Shown here one piece after another: positions 6,468 through 15,892 of a stretch of DNA of 64,000 nucleotides. The stretch is from the NCBI RefSeq assembly GCF_010548375.1, contig NZ_JAAGLY010000014.1, positions 1-64,000 on the forward strand. Direction: 5' to 3'. A program made the translations under genes and the position numbers. The notes under the pieces are model-generated. The model was given only the letters and a program-made list of their open reading frames with translations, was not told the DNA's origin and did not search any database. Positions within the stretch are counted from its first letter, which is position 1. Each line of letters opens with the position of its first letter. Source of the DNA: Streptomyces sp. SID13726 (GTDB lineage: Bacteria; Actinomycetota; Actinomycetes; Streptomycetales; Streptomycetaceae).

Positions 6468-8894
6468 TTGTCTCAACAACACGCCGGCAAGGGCCGCCGC
6501 CTCGGCCGCAGAACCGCCTCATTGGTGTCATCGGCCCTGGCCGGTGGCCTCTTCCTGGCCTGCGCCTCGCCCGTCCAGGCGGCTCCGCAGGAGAAGGCAT
6601 CGTCGCGCGACGCCCAGAAGACCACTTACTTGGTCCAGCTCGCCGACCGGCCTGTCGCCACCGACCCCGACACAGCGCCCGCGCGAGGCGAGCGACTCGA
6701 CACCAGGACCGAAGCCGTACGTGACCACGTCCGTGACCTGAAGCGAGAACGCGACAAGGTCCTGGACGCCGTACCGGGGGTCAGGCCGCAGTACACCTAC
6801 ACCTACGTGCTGAACGGCTTCTCCGCCGAGCTGACCTCCCGACAGGCGGACACGATCGCCCGCACCCCGGGTGTCGTCTCGCTCACCCGCAACGTGGCGA
6901 GCCACCCTGCCGCCACGTCCGCGTCCACCGCCACCGCCGGTGCGCTCACGCCCCCTGATGTCGCCAGGTTCCTCGGGCTGAAGGATCGCAAGGGTCTCTA
7001 CTCGAAGATGCCCGGCGGTCAGGCAGAAGCCGGGCAGAAGATGATCCTCGGTGTGATCGACACCGGGATCGACACGGGCAACCCGTCGCTGGCCGCCCTC
7101 CCGGAGCCGCGCCTCGACGCCGAGGTCATCGCCAAGAAGTGGAAGGGCAGCTGTGATCGCGGCGCTGACCCCGCCCATCTGGTCACCTGCAACAACAAGG
7201 TGATCGGCGCCCAGTACTTCAACAAGGGCGTCACCGAGCCGTCCGACACCGACTGGGCGTCGCCCATGGACTCCTCGTCCCACGGCACGCACACCGCGAC
7301 CACCGCGGCCGGCGACTTCGACGTGCCTGTGAGTGTGCCCGACACGGGCATAGCCGGGCGTACGTCAGGACTCGCTCCCGCTGCCCGGATCGCGGCCTAC
7401 AAGGTCTGCTGGAGCAGCGGCTGCTGGACCGTGGACATCGTCGCCGCCCTCGACAAGGCCGTGGCCGACGGAGTCGACGTCATCAACCTCTCCCTCGGCG
7501 GCAGCAACTCCGAGCCCGCGAACAGGCCGGAGTACATGGCCGAGTTCAACGCGGCCAAGGCGGGCGTCTTCATCTCCGCCGCGGTGGGCAACACCGGACC
7601 CGGTACAGCCTCCAACGGGGTCCCGTGGCTGACCACCGTCGGAGCCTCCAGCCACGATGTCGGATACCGCGCGACCGTCACGCTCGGCAACGGTACCTCG
7701 TACACAGGGGTCGGCGGCAGCGAATCCGCCCTGCCCTCCGCCCCGTTGACCGACGCGGCGAACGCCGCCAAGGCCGGGGTGGACAGCGGAAAGGCCGCGA
7801 TGTGCATGCCGGGCACCCTGGAACCTGACGCGGTCAAGGGCGCGATCGTGGTCTGCGCCCGGGGAGGCGCACCCCGTCCGGCCAAGAGCGCCGAGGTGAA
7901 AGCGGCCGGCGGAGTCGGCATGGTGCTGTACAACACCAACTCCACCGACGAGCAGTCGGTCGACTCGCACACGGTGCCGAGCCTCCTGCTCGACAAGGCC
8001 GACGGTGAGGCCACCAAGGCGTACGCCGACGAAGCCGGTGCCACCGCCCGGCTGACCGCGGCGCGCTCCGGGCACCAGGAGGCCCCACAGATCCCCGGGT
8101 TCTCCTCCGGCGGGCCCGATCTGAACAGCAACGGCGACCTGCTGAAGCCCGACATCGCGGCCCCCGGCGTGGACATCGTCGCGGGCACCACTCCGGGCGG
8201 CGACGGCGGCACCTACACCGGACAGCAGGGCATCCTGTCGGGCACCTCCATGGCCGCCCCGCACATATCCGGCCTGGGACTGCTCCTGCGCCAGCTGCAC
8301 CCCGACTGGTCACCCATGGAGGTCAAGTCGGCCCTGATGACCACCGCGACCACCAGGACGAACGAGGGCAGGCCCATCCGGCGCTCCGGCGGTATCACCG
8401 CCACCCCGCTCGACTACGGTGCCGGCCAGGTCGCCCCGAACACCGCCGACGACCCGGGCCTGGTCTACGACTCCACCTCCGACGACTGGACCGCGTACCT
8501 GTGCGCCATCGGCCAGCCCCCGGTGACCGGCGACGGCGGCGATGCCTGTGCGACAGCGAGGAGGACCGACCCGAGCGACCTCAACACCCCCACGATCTCA
8601 GTGGGCGACCTGGCGCGGCAGCAGACCGTCACCCGCACGGTGACCAACGTCGCCGACGAGACGGGCGTCTACACAGTCACCCTCCAGACACCGCCCGGCT
8701 ACAAGGCGGCTGTCTCACCGAGGGCGCTGATCGTGCCGCCCGGCGCGAGTGCCACCTACAGGATCACCTTCACCCGCACCGACGCCGCCCCCGGAGACTG
8801 GAGGTTCGGCTCGGTCGGCTGGAGCGACAAGCACCACAACGTGCTCAGCGCTGTGGCTCTGCGTGCCGCGCAGGGCGAGGCAGGAAGGCCGTGA
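6468..8894 (+). CDS. Secreted S8 (subtilisin-family) serine protease
   Basis: 808 residues from TTG 6468, chosen because GGGGGAGGA (6451-6459) precedes it and a signal peptide follows at once (basic RRLGRR, hydrophobic core, then SPVQAAP). An inhibitor-I9-like propeptide covers about residues 45-140. The catalytic triad is visible: Asp198 in DTGID, His272 in SHGTHT, Ser594 in SGTSMAAPH. A PA-type insertion lies between His and Ser (about 400-510). The C-terminal 120 residues resemble a fibronectin-III-like domain. It should act outside the cell as an endopeptidase. It is convergent with the thioesterase-like gene. Confidence 0.95.
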   Translation: MSQQHAGKGRRLGRRTASLVSSALAGGLFLACASPVQAAPQEKASSRDAQKTTYLVQLADRPVATDPDTAPARGERLDTRTEAVRDHVRDLKRERDKVLDAVPGVRPQYTYTYVLNGFSAELTSRQADTIARTPGVVSLTRNVASHPAATSASTATAGALTPPDVARFLGLKDRKGLYSKMPGGQAEAGQKMILGVIDTGIDTGNPSLAALPEPRLDAEVIAKKWKGSCDRGADPAHLVTCNNKVIGAQYFNKGVTEPSDTDWASPMDSSSHGTHTATTAAGDFDVPVSVPDTGIAGRTSGLAPAARIAAYKVCWSSGCWTVDIVAALDKAVADGVDVINLSLGGSNSEPANRPEYMAEFNAAKAGVFISAAVGNTGPGTASNGVPWLTTVGASSHDVGYRATVTLGNGTSYTGVGGSESALPSAPLTDAANAAKAGVDSGKAAMCMPGTLEPDAVKGAIVVCARGGAPRPAKSAEVKAAGGVGMVLYNTNSTDEQSVDSHTVPSLLLDKADGEATKAYADEAGATARLTAARSGHQEAPQIPGFSSGGPDLNSNGDLLKPDIAAPGVDIVAGTTPGGDGGTYTGQQGILSGTSMAAPHISGLGLLLRQLHPDWSPMEVKSALMTTATTRTNEGRPIRRSGGITATPLDYGAGQVAPNTADDPGLVYDSTSDDWTAYLCAIGQPPVTGDGGDACATARRTDPSDLNTPTISVGDLARQQTVTRTVTNVADETGVYTVTLQTPPGYKAAVSPRALIVPPGASATYRITFTRTDAAPGDWRFGSVGWSDKHHNVLSAVALRAAQGEAGRP

Positions 8895-9037
8895 CTCGGT
8901 AGGGGCACGGTCGATCTGCAGAACCACGGCTCCATGATCCGCTGCCCGTGGCGCCGCGGGGCGGGTGGCCCGGGATGGGGCACCCCCCCCGCGGCGATCG
9001 GTAGGCGACCGGCTGTCCCTTGAGGGACGAACATCCG

Positions 9038-9844
9038 CTATGAGCCGGCTGCAGGCGTCCGTACAGCCTCAGGCATGGGGGTCGACGGGGTCGACCAACG
9101 CAGAACGGCGCACAGCGCCCCGGACTCGGCGTGCTCCAGTCGCACTGTTTCGCAGCCGTCGCCGGACTGGACCGCGGTCCTCATGGCGTCGCCGAGGAAC
9201 GACTGCTGCCTGAACCACGCCTCGAGGCGAGGGAGGCCGTCGGTGCCGGTCTTCTCGTCCGCGAGGGCGTTCTCGGCCCGCTCCACATAGGCCGAGAAGG
9301 TCACGTGCTGGTTGAGATCGGTCTCGCGCGACGACCACCGGAATCGATGGTCCGTCACGGACTCCTCCAGTGCGCTCGGACGTACGGGCACGGGCGGGAG
9401 CTCGGTGGACTGCTCGTCGGGTGTGAACCCCGGCGCCGGCTCGTCGAGCAGTGCCCCGCGATCGGCCCGGAACCACAGCCAGTGATGCCGTGCCTGGGCC
9501 AGAAGCAGTCCGGCGTCGTCGACGACCGAGGAGGTGTCGATGCCTCCGTAGCGGCGTGAGTGGCCTCCCCTGTCCATGGTGTAACCCAGTTGCCGTTCGT
9601 AGTGCAGCGCGAGGACACCGTCGGACATCGGTCGGTGGAGTGCTCGGGTGAGATCGAAGTAGGACACGATGGAGTGGATGCCGTGGACGGCCGAGTACTC
9701 GGCGCGCGAGCCCTCGGGCCAGATGCCTCTCGGTGCATTCGCGTGTCCCTGAGCCATGACTCGCATGACGGACGTCCACTTGAAGGTTCGGTGCTGGTCG
9801 AGATCCTCGAACGCGACGCGGTCACGCGTGTTCCAGTCCGCCAT
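9038..9844 (-). CDS. Double-hotdog acyl thioesterase-like protein
   Basis: 268 residues from ATG 9844, preceded by GGAGGACTCACGGTC. Two hotdog-like halves are visible. The second contains DLNQHVTFSAYVERAENAL, close to the (D/N)xNxHvxNxxYl motif of FatA-type acyl-ACP and 4-hydroxybenzoyl-CoA thioesterases. The first half (DRVAFEDLDQHRTFKWTSVMRVM) looks like a degenerate copy. Hydrolysis of an acyl-CoA or acyl-ACP is the likely role. A link to the benzoyl-CoA genes 1.3 kb away is possible but unproven. Confidence 0.6.
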   Translation of the reverse strand: MADWNTRDRVAFEDLDQHRTFKWTSVMRVMAQGHANAPRGIWPEGSRAEYSAVHGIHSIVSYFDLTRALHRPMSDGVLALHYERQLGYTMDRGGHSRRYGGIDTSSVVDDAGLLLAQARHHWLWFRADRGALLDEPAPGFTPDEQSTELPPVPVRPSALEESVTDHRFRWSSRETDLNQHVTFSAYVERAENALADEKTGTDGLPRLEAWFRQQSFLGDAMRTAVQSGDGCETVRLEHAESGALCAVLRWSTPSTPMPEAVRTPAAGS

Positions 9845-10159
9845 GACCGTGAGTCCTCCGTACTACGCCCGTCACAGGCATCGGTTCCATTGACTGCAGT
9901 AAATGATCACATAAGGCGAAGATGGCTGATGCAGTGGTACATGGCAGTGCAGCCGCAAGGCCCTCTTGTGTCTGTTCTCTGCGGCCGACGCGTCGGAGTC
10001 CGCATCGGCAGTGCGCTCCGTATCGCCGGCTCGCCCGTCCCGGCCGACGGACTCCGTCGGCCGGGAACAGCCCGGATACGCTGATGTCCCGGATGCCGCG
10101 CAGTGGCGTGAGTCGGCGTGCGGTGAGGGGACGGCCGGCACGGAGGGAAGTGATGGGCC
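9845..10159. other. Intergenic region between divergent thioesterase and PaaX genes
   Basis: This 315-bp stretch has no convincing gene. Its left 60 bp are AT-rich (around TGATCACATAAGG) and probably hold the promoter of the leftward gene. The only other structure is the palindrome at 10038-10066. Overlapping open frames are shadows of the flanking genes. Confidence 0.5.
10038..10066. promoter_or_regulatory. 29-bp perfect palindrome upstream of the PaaX gene
   Basis: Two 14-bp arms (TCCCGGCCGACGGA and its complement) flank a single C at 10052. It lies 94 bp before the PaaX-type start, between divergent genes, so a simple terminator is not expected there. It could be an operator or an RNA hairpin in the 5' leader. 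Function unknown. Confidence 0.5.
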
Positions 10160-11068
10160 ATGGTCGACGGTGCGTCGCGTGGAGCCGGCCGGAGACCGCG
10201 TGTCGACCGGGCCCCGGCAGAAGGCGCGAAGCCCGTGCTCAGCCGGCGCCGTGAGCTCGGTGAGGTGAGCGCGCGGTCGCTGCTGATGACCATGCTGGGC
10301 GAGTACGTGCTGCCGAAGGGCCGGCCGGTGTGGACCTCGGCGCTGCTGGAGGCCCTGGCGATGTTCGGTGTCGAGGAGAAGTCGGCCCGCCAGTCGCTCG
10401 CCCGTACCGCGGCGGAGGGCTGGCTGGTCTCGGAGCGGGAGGGCCGCCGGGTGCGGTGGGCGCTCACCCCGCCGGGGCGGCGGCTGCTGACCGAGGGCGC
10501 CCAGCGCATCTACGACTTCGGCACCGGCGAGGGCACCTGGGACGGCACCTGGCTGGTGGTCCTGGTGTCGGTCCCGGAGACCAAGCGGGACCTGCGCCAC
10601 AAGGTGCGCACCCGGCTCACCTGGGCGGGCTTCGGCTCGCCGGAACCCGGTGTGTGGATCACGCCCCGCGCGGACCGCGAGGCGGAGGCGATGGGCGTCC
10701 TGAAAGAACTCGGGCTCGCCGACGACGCGATGTCCTTCACCGCGACCTACGGCGCGATGGGCAGCGAGGCGGCCATGGTGTCCCGGGCCTGGGACCTCAG
10801 CGAGGTCGAGTACCGCTACGAGGTGTTCATCGACGAGTTCACCGGCCTGCGCCCGGCCGACGACGACGCCGTTCTGCACGCCCAGACCATGCTCGTGCAC
10901 GAATGGCGCCGCTTCCCCTTCCTCGACCCGCGCCTCCCGCACAAGCTCCTGCCGGCGAACTGGAGCGGGGCCAAGGCGGTCGCCCTCTTCCACCGCAGAC
11001 ACGCCGAGTGGAACACGGCCGCACTGCGCCGCTGGCAGCACCTCTCGGCGGCGCACGGAGGCGAGTGA
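10160..11068 (+). CDS. PaaX-family transcriptional regulator
   Basis: 302 residues from ATG 10160; an internal GTG near residue 26 is an alternative. The winged helix (ARSLLMTMLGEYVLPKGRPVWTSALLEALAMFGVEEKSARQSLARTAAEGWL) and the following core (GTWLVVLVSVPETKRDLRHKVRTRLTWAGFGSPEPGVWITP) are characteristic of PaaX, the aryl-CoA-responsive repressor of phenylacetate genes. A PaaX C-terminal domain follows (FPFLDPRLPHKLLP). It is convergent with the benzoate-CoA ligase gene, so its ligand here may be benzoyl-CoA and its target the box promoter near 15840 (inference). Confidence 0.9.
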   Translation: MVDGASRGAGRRPRVDRAPAEGAKPVLSRRRELGEVSARSLLMTMLGEYVLPKGRPVWTSALLEALAMFGVEEKSARQSLARTAAEGWLVSEREGRRVRWALTPPGRRLLTEGAQRIYDFGTGEGTWDGTWLVVLVSVPETKRDLRHKVRTRLTWAGFGSPEPGVWITPRADREAEAMGVLKELGLADDAMSFTATYGAMGSEAAMVSRAWDLSEVEYRYEVFIDEFTGLRPADDDAVLHAQTMLVHEWRRFPFLDPRLPHKLLPANWSGAKAVALFHRRHAEWNTAALRRWQHLSAAHGGE

Positions 11069-11107
11069 AACCTGCGCGGCACGGGGAGCCACCGCTGCCC
11101 GCCGTGG

Positions 11108-12751
11108 TCAGCCGGCCGGCGGGACCCGCGCGTCCTCCCCGACCAGCGGTGGGCGGCCGGTGGGCAGGGGCGGCGACGGCTCCGCCCAGGAGCCGTCGCG
11201 GACCAGGGCGCGCAGGACGTTGCGGCGGATCTTGCCCGTGGGCGTCCTCGGCAGTTCGGGCAGCGCGACCACCCCGCGCGGGCGCTTGAAGGCGGCCAGC
11301 TCCTCCCGGCACCAGGCGACCAGCGCGCCGGGATCGACCGCACGGCCGGGCCTGGCCACCACGCAGGCGACCGGCTTGTCCAGGCCGTCGGCGTCGGGCG
11401 CGCCCACCACGGCCGCCTCGGCCACGTCCGGGTGGGCCAGCAGCCGCTCCTCCACCTCGGCGGGGGAGACCCAGATACCGCCGGCCTTGAGCAGGTCGTC
11501 GGTACGGCCCATGCACGTGTAGGTGCCGTCGGCGTTGCGGACGTAGGTGTCGCCGGTGCGCATCCAGTCGCCGAGGAAGACCTGCCGGGTGGTCCCGGCC
11601 CGGCACCAGTAGCCGGTGGCGGCGGACTCGCCGCGGACGTACAGCTCGCCCGGTGCGCCGACCCCCTCCACCAACCCGCCCTCCGCGTCGCGCAGTTCCA
11701 CGGCGTACCCCGGAACGGGCTCGCCGGAGGAGCCCGGGTGGACCCGGCCCGCGCGGTTGGAGACGAAGACGTGCAGCATCTCGGTGGACCCGATCCCGTC
11801 GAGCACCTCCACCCCGAACCGCCGCAGCACCTCGTGGTACATCCGCGCCGGCAGCGCCTCTCCCGCCGACACACCCAGTCGTACGGTGCCGAAGGCGTCG
11901 TCCGGGATGCCGGCGCCGGCGAGGAGCGGACCGTAGAAGCTGGGAGTGCCGAACAGGACCGTCGCCCGGTCGCCGGCCGCTCGCTCGGCGAACAGCGCCG
12001 GGGACGGTCTGGCGGGCTCCAGCAGGGCCGTGCCGCCCGCGGCCAGCGGGAAGAACATGGAGTTGCCGATGCCGTACGCGAAGAAGAGCTTGGCGACCGA
12101 CAGACAGCGGTCCTCGGGGCCGATGCCGAGCACCTGGCGCCCGTAGTTCTCGGCGACGACCTTGATGTCGACGTGCCGGTGCATGGCAGCCTTGGGGGTG
12201 CCCGTGGTGCCCGAGGTGTAGAGCCACAGGGCGGGGGAGTCCGGCCAGGTGGCGTACGGGCTGTCGTCCGCGCCCGCGTCGAGCAGCTCCGGCCAGCTCA
12301 AGCCCGTTACCCGGAAAGGGAGTTGCGGACCGCCGCCCCCGGTGAGGACGGCGTGCTCGACCTCCGGCGCCTTCTGGAGCGCCGCACCGACGACCGGGGC
12401 GAACTCCGCTGAACCCAGCACGACCCGGCTCCGGGAGTCCGCGATCAGCGTGCCCAGTTCACCCCCGGTGAGCATGGTCGAGGCGGGCACGGCGACGGCG
12501 CCGATGCGGAACGCGGCCAGGATGCCGGTGAACAGCTCCACGTCGTCGGCCATGCACATCAGGACGCGCTCCTCGGGGCGCACCCCGAGGGCCGTCGGCC
12601 CGGCCGCCACCCGGCGGACCTCGTCGGACAGTTCCCGGTACGTCAGCGACCGGGTCGGGGTGACGAGAGCGGTGCGGGAGCCGTTGCCCTCCCGCAGATG
12701 CCGGTCGACCAGGTGGTCCGTCGCGTTGAACACCTCGGGCATCCCGCTCAC
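11108..12751 (-). CDS. Benzoate-CoA ligase family protein
   Basis: 547 residues from GTG 12751 (ATG 12742 is an alternative). It is an adenylate-forming enzyme with the P-loop LYTSGTTGTPKAAMH, the core motif LDGIGSTEM and the C-terminal hinge and lysine motif PRTPTGKIRRNVLR. The opening FNATDHLVDRHLREGNGSRTALV is close to benzoate- and 4-hydroxybenzoate-CoA ligases. It would convert benzoate, ATP and CoA into benzoyl-CoA, the substrate of BoxB. It starts 1 bp after the boxB stop, so it is the last gene of the boxC-boxB-ligase operon. Confidence 0.9.
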   Translation of the reverse strand: MSGMPEVFNATDHLVDRHLREGNGSRTALVTPTRSLTYRELSDEVRRVAAGPTALGVRPEERVLMCMADDVELFTGILAAFRIGAVAVPASTMLTGGELGTLIADSRSRVVLGSAEFAPVVGAALQKAPEVEHAVLTGGGGPQLPFRVTGLSWPELLDAGADDSPYATWPDSPALWLYTSGTTGTPKAAMHRHVDIKVVAENYGRQVLGIGPEDRCLSVAKLFFAYGIGNSMFFPLAAGGTALLEPARPSPALFAERAAGDRATVLFGTPSFYGPLLAGAGIPDDAFGTVRLGVSAGEALPARMYHEVLRRFGVEVLDGIGSTEMLHVFVSNRAGRVHPGSSGEPVPGYAVELRDAEGGLVEGVGAPGELYVRGESAATGYWCRAGTTRQVFLGDWMRTGDTYVRNADGTYTCMGRTDDLLKAGGIWVSPAEVEERLLAHPDVAEAAVVGAPDADGLDKPVACVVARPGRAVDPGALVAWCREELAAFKRPRGVVALPELPRTPTGKIRRNVLRALVRDGSWAEPSPPLPTGRPPLVGEDARVPPAG

Positions 12752-12752
12752 C

Positions 12753-14174
12753 TCACACCAGGCGGACGTACTCGTAGTCGAACGGCTTGCCGTTGATGCC
12801 GTTGGTCGGCGGCGCGACCCACTGGGCGATCCTGCCGCGCTCGTAGACCGGCTGCATCAACGACCGGACGAACGCGAGGTCCTCGGCGGTGGGCAGCCAG
12901 TGGCTGCGGCCGAGCTCCCAGGTCCACTCGTCGACGATCGTGCCGTCGGGGGTGACACGGCGGCCCGCGGCGAGGCCGACGTGCCGGTTGAAGCCCGGGT
13001 GCGGCAGCCGCAGCCGGAAGTCGATCCCGTGCTCCTCCAGGATCCGGTTCCAGCGCTTGAGGCCGGTCTCGCAGTCCGCGATGTACTCGTCGCGCAGATC
13101 CAGGTTGAGGGCGAGCAGCGTGGAGACCTCCTCCTGGGACCAGGTGCCGTCGGCGTCCGGCCGGTCCAGGAAGGCGCTGTCGTCGGTGAGCCGGTGGTCG
13201 TCCTTGCGGCGCTCCTCCTGCCAGCGGCCCTTGAGCCCCGCCGTGTAGTAGTTCGCCGCGTTGGTGGAGGTCTCGCTGCCGAACAGGTCGAGGGAGACCG
13301 TGTAGTGGAAGTTGATGTACTTCTGGATGATGTCGAGCGGGATGCCACCGCAGGCGGCGATGTCCATCGTGTCGTGCTCGCGCACCAGTTGGGCGCTGCG
13401 GGTCACCACCCGGTCGACGCCGGTGGTGCCGACCATCATGTGGTGCGCCTCCTCCTTCAGCATGAACGAACAGGTCCGCGACAGCGGGTCGAAGGCGCTC
13501 TCCTTCAGCGAGCCGAGCTGGTACTTGCCGTCCCGGTCGGTGAAGTACGTGAACATGTAGAAGGCCAGCCAGTCGGCGGTCTCCTCGTTGAACGCCCCCA
13601 GGATGCGCGGCGAGTCCGGGCTGCCGGAGTTGCGCACGAGCAGCGCCTCGGCCTCCGTACGGCCCTCCCGGCCGAAGTAGGCGTGCAGCAGATAGACCAT
13701 CGCCCACAGATGGCGCCCCTCCTCGACGTTGACCTGGAAGAGGTTGCGCAGGTCGTACAGGCTCGGCGCGCTCAGCCCGAGCATCCGCTGCTGCTCGACG
13801 GAGGCCGGCTCGGTATCGCCCTGGACCACGATCAGCCGTTGCAGGTCGGCGCGGTACTCGCCCGGCACCTGCTGCCAGACCGGTTCGCCCATGTGCTCCC
13901 CGAAGGCGATACGGCGGTCGGGGGTGGGCTCGGCCAGGAAGATGCCCCAGCGGTAGTCGGGCACCCGGACATGACCGAAGTGCGCCCAGCCGTCCCGCCC
14001 GACCGAGGTCGCGGTGCGCAGATAGACGCCGTGGTTCTCCAGGGTCGGGCCCATCTCGCCCCACCAGTCGAGGAACTTGGGCTGCCAGCCCTCCAGCGCG
14101 CGCTGGAGGCGGCGGTCGTCGGCGAGGGCGACGTTGTTGGGGATGCGGGAGTCGTAGTCGATGTTCGCGGGCAT
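12753..14174 (-). CDS. boxB: Benzoyl-CoA 2,3-epoxidase, BoxB subunit
   Basis: 473 residues from ATG 14174 (GTG 14183, overlapping the boxC stop as GTGA, is an alternative). MPANIDYDSRIPNNVALADD is the usual BoxB opening and the length matches the family. Two carboxylate/histidine motifs, NVEEGRHLW and LKEEAHHMM, fit its ferritin-like di-iron site. BoxB inserts oxygen into benzoyl-CoA to form the 2,3-epoxide, using electrons from the reductase BoxA. No boxA gene is present here, so the electron donor must be encoded elsewhere or be different. Confidence 0.93.
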   Translation of the reverse strand: MPANIDYDSRIPNNVALADDRRLQRALEGWQPKFLDWWGEMGPTLENHGVYLRTATSVGRDGWAHFGHVRVPDYRWGIFLAEPTPDRRIAFGEHMGEPVWQQVPGEYRADLQRLIVVQGDTEPASVEQQRMLGLSAPSLYDLRNLFQVNVEEGRHLWAMVYLLHAYFGREGRTEAEALLVRNSGSPDSPRILGAFNEETADWLAFYMFTYFTDRDGKYQLGSLKESAFDPLSRTCSFMLKEEAHHMMVGTTGVDRVVTRSAQLVREHDTMDIAACGGIPLDIIQKYINFHYTVSLDLFGSETSTNAANYYTAGLKGRWQEERRKDDHRLTDDSAFLDRPDADGTWSQEEVSTLLALNLDLRDEYIADCETGLKRWNRILEEHGIDFRLRLPHPGFNRHVGLAAGRRVTPDGTIVDEWTWELGRSHWLPTAEDLAFVRSLMQPVYERGRIAQWVAPPTNGINGKPFDYEYVRLV

Positions 14175-14179
14175 CGAGA

Positions 14180-15796
14180 TCACACTCGCTTCCGGTCGTA
14201 GACCGGCTTGCGGCCGGTGCCGTAGCGGCGCAACGCGCCTTCGGGTCCGGACGCGCCCGGCCGGGTGAATATCCAGTTCTGCCAGGCGCTGAGCCGCCCG
14301 AAGATCTTGGTCTCCAGGGTCTCCGGGCCGACGAAACGGTGGTTGGCCTCCATCCCGGTGAGCGCGTCCGGGCTGAGCGCCGCCCTGCTCTCCAGGACGA
14401 TGCGGATCTCGTCCTCCCAGTCGAGGTCGTCGGGCGCGTCGGTGACGAGACCCAACTCGCGGGCCTGGGCGGGGTTCAACGGGCGTCCGGTCTCGCGGCG
14501 CAGCCAGTCGAGGTGGTCGTCCCGGAGGTAGAAGCGGGACTGGAGCCGGGTGAGCCCGTTTCCCATGGGGAAGGAGCCGAAGTTCGCTTCGGAGAGCGTG
14601 AGATGGGCGCGCTCGTCGCTGTCCGGGTCCTCGACGGGCGGGCCGTCCAGCATGTACTGGAGGTCGCAGGCCAGCGCCAGCTCCAGCAGCGGCCCGGCGA
14701 AGCAACTGCCCGGCTCGATCAGGGCGATGAGACTGCGGCTGGTGACGTCGAGCCGCTTCAGGGTGCGCTTGTAGTAGTGCAGGATCTCGTTCGCGAGCCA
14801 GTCGTCCGCGCTCAGGAGAGCCTGCTCCTCGGCCAGGACGCGCGCCGGGTCGCCCTCGGTGCGCAGGACCCACGTGCCGAGTTCGGGCTCGTTGGTGCGC
14901 AGCCGCAGGATCAGGTCGTCGAGTTCGCGGGTGAGGGTGAGCAGCCAGTTCTCCTCGTCGCCCGGCCCCCGTACGGTGATCCGGACGAGGCCGAGCGGAC
15001 GGTCGTACTCGGCGCGCACGTATCGGTAGTCGACGGCTTCCTCGCTTATCTCCCTTTCCAGCGGCGCGAGTTGAACGCCTCGTACCCCCGCCGGACGCGG
15101 ACTGCGCGCCGCCGCCTCCCGGGCCCGCTGCTCGACCACGGCACGGAAGTCCCGGCGCGGCACCACCTCGTCCACCAGCCCCCAGTCCACCGCCGTCTTG
15201 CCGCGCACGCCGTCGCTGCGGGTGGCGAACAGGTCGGCCAGGTCCCTGCGGACCCGGCGCTTGTCGGTGACCCGGGTCAGGCCGCCGGTGCCGGGCAGCA
15301 CGCCGAGGAGCGAGACCTCGGGCAGCGCCACCGCCGAGGAGTTGTCGTCGATCAGCAGGATGCGGTCGCAGGCCAGCGCGAGTTCGTAACCGCCGCCCGC
15401 ACAGGTGCCGTTGACCGCGGCGATGAAGGTCAGCCCCGAGTGCGCGGAGGCGTCCTCCATGCTGTTGCGGGTCTCGTTGGTGAACTTGCAGAAGTTCACC
15501 TTCCAGTCGTGCGAGGAGGACGCCAGCATGCGGATGTTGGCGCCGGCGCAGAACACCTTCTCCTTGGCGCTGGTCACGACCACCGACCGGACCTCGGGGT
15601 GCTCGAACCGCAGCCGCTGGAGCGCGTCGTACAACTCGATGTCCACGCCCAGGTCATAGGAGTTGAGCTTCAGCTCGTACCCGGGGACCAGCCCGCCCCG
15701 CTCGTCGACGTCCAGCTCCAGCCATGCCACCGGGCCGTCGGTGCTCAGCTTCCAGTGCCGGTAGTGCTCCGGGCTCCGGTCGAACGTCACCACCAT
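14180..15796 (-). CDS. boxC: 2,3-epoxybenzoyl-CoA dihydrolase, BoxC
   Basis: 538 residues from ATG 15796 after GGAGGCGCTCGTC. It has a crotonase fold, with FCAGANIRML and VNGTCAGGGYELALACDRIL forming the oxyanion-hole region, and a second crotonase-like half. The length and the double architecture are those of BoxC, which hydrolyses the epoxide ring, releasing formate and a C6 aldehyde-CoA. It is first in the operon. The promoter with an inverted repeat lies just upstream. Confidence 0.93.
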   Translation of the reverse strand: MVVTFDRSPEHYRHWKLSTDGPVAWLELDVDERGGLVPGYELKLNSYDLGVDIELYDALQRLRFEHPEVRSVVVTSAKEKVFCAGANIRMLASSSHDWKVNFCKFTNETRNSMEDASAHSGLTFIAAVNGTCAGGGYELALACDRILLIDDNSSAVALPEVSLLGVLPGTGGLTRVTDKRRVRRDLADLFATRSDGVRGKTAVDWGLVDEVVPRRDFRAVVEQRAREAAARSPRPAGVRGVQLAPLEREISEEAVDYRYVRAEYDRPLGLVRITVRGPGDEENWLLTLTRELDDLILRLRTNEPELGTWVLRTEGDPARVLAEEQALLSADDWLANEILHYYKRTLKRLDVTSRSLIALIEPGSCFAGPLLELALACDLQYMLDGPPVEDPDSDERAHLTLSEANFGSFPMGNGLTRLQSRFYLRDDHLDWLRRETGRPLNPAQARELGLVTDAPDDLDWEDEIRIVLESRAALSPDALTGMEANHRFVGPETLETKIFGRLSAWQNWIFTRPGASGPEGALRRYGTGRKPVYDRKRV

Positions 15797-15839
15797 GACG
15801 AGCGCCTCCTCGCGCCGGCGTGGATGCCGTCGAGAAGAG

Positions 15840-15878
15840 CTTCTACAGAACTACGGATGCTCGTCAAGGTTCTGTAGA
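15840..15878 (-). promoter_or_regulatory. Promoter and inverted-repeat operator of the box operon
   Basis: On the minus strand TTGACG (15867-15862), a 16-bp spacer and TAGAAG (15845-15840) form a good sigma-70-type promoter. A perfect 10-bp inverted repeat, TCTACAGAAC (15842-15851) and GTTCTGTAGA (15869-15878), brackets it, with one arm over the -10 and the other next to the -35. This is a natural site for repression, probably by the PaaX-type protein encoded downstream (inference). Confidence 0.65.
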
Positions 15879-15892
15879 GTATTGACTCGGAC

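Noticed and set aside
9845..10159. Protein-coding frames through the intergenic gap near the PaaX gene
   Set aside because: They are extensions of antisense frames from neighbouring genes, rich in Arg and Ser, and without start sites.
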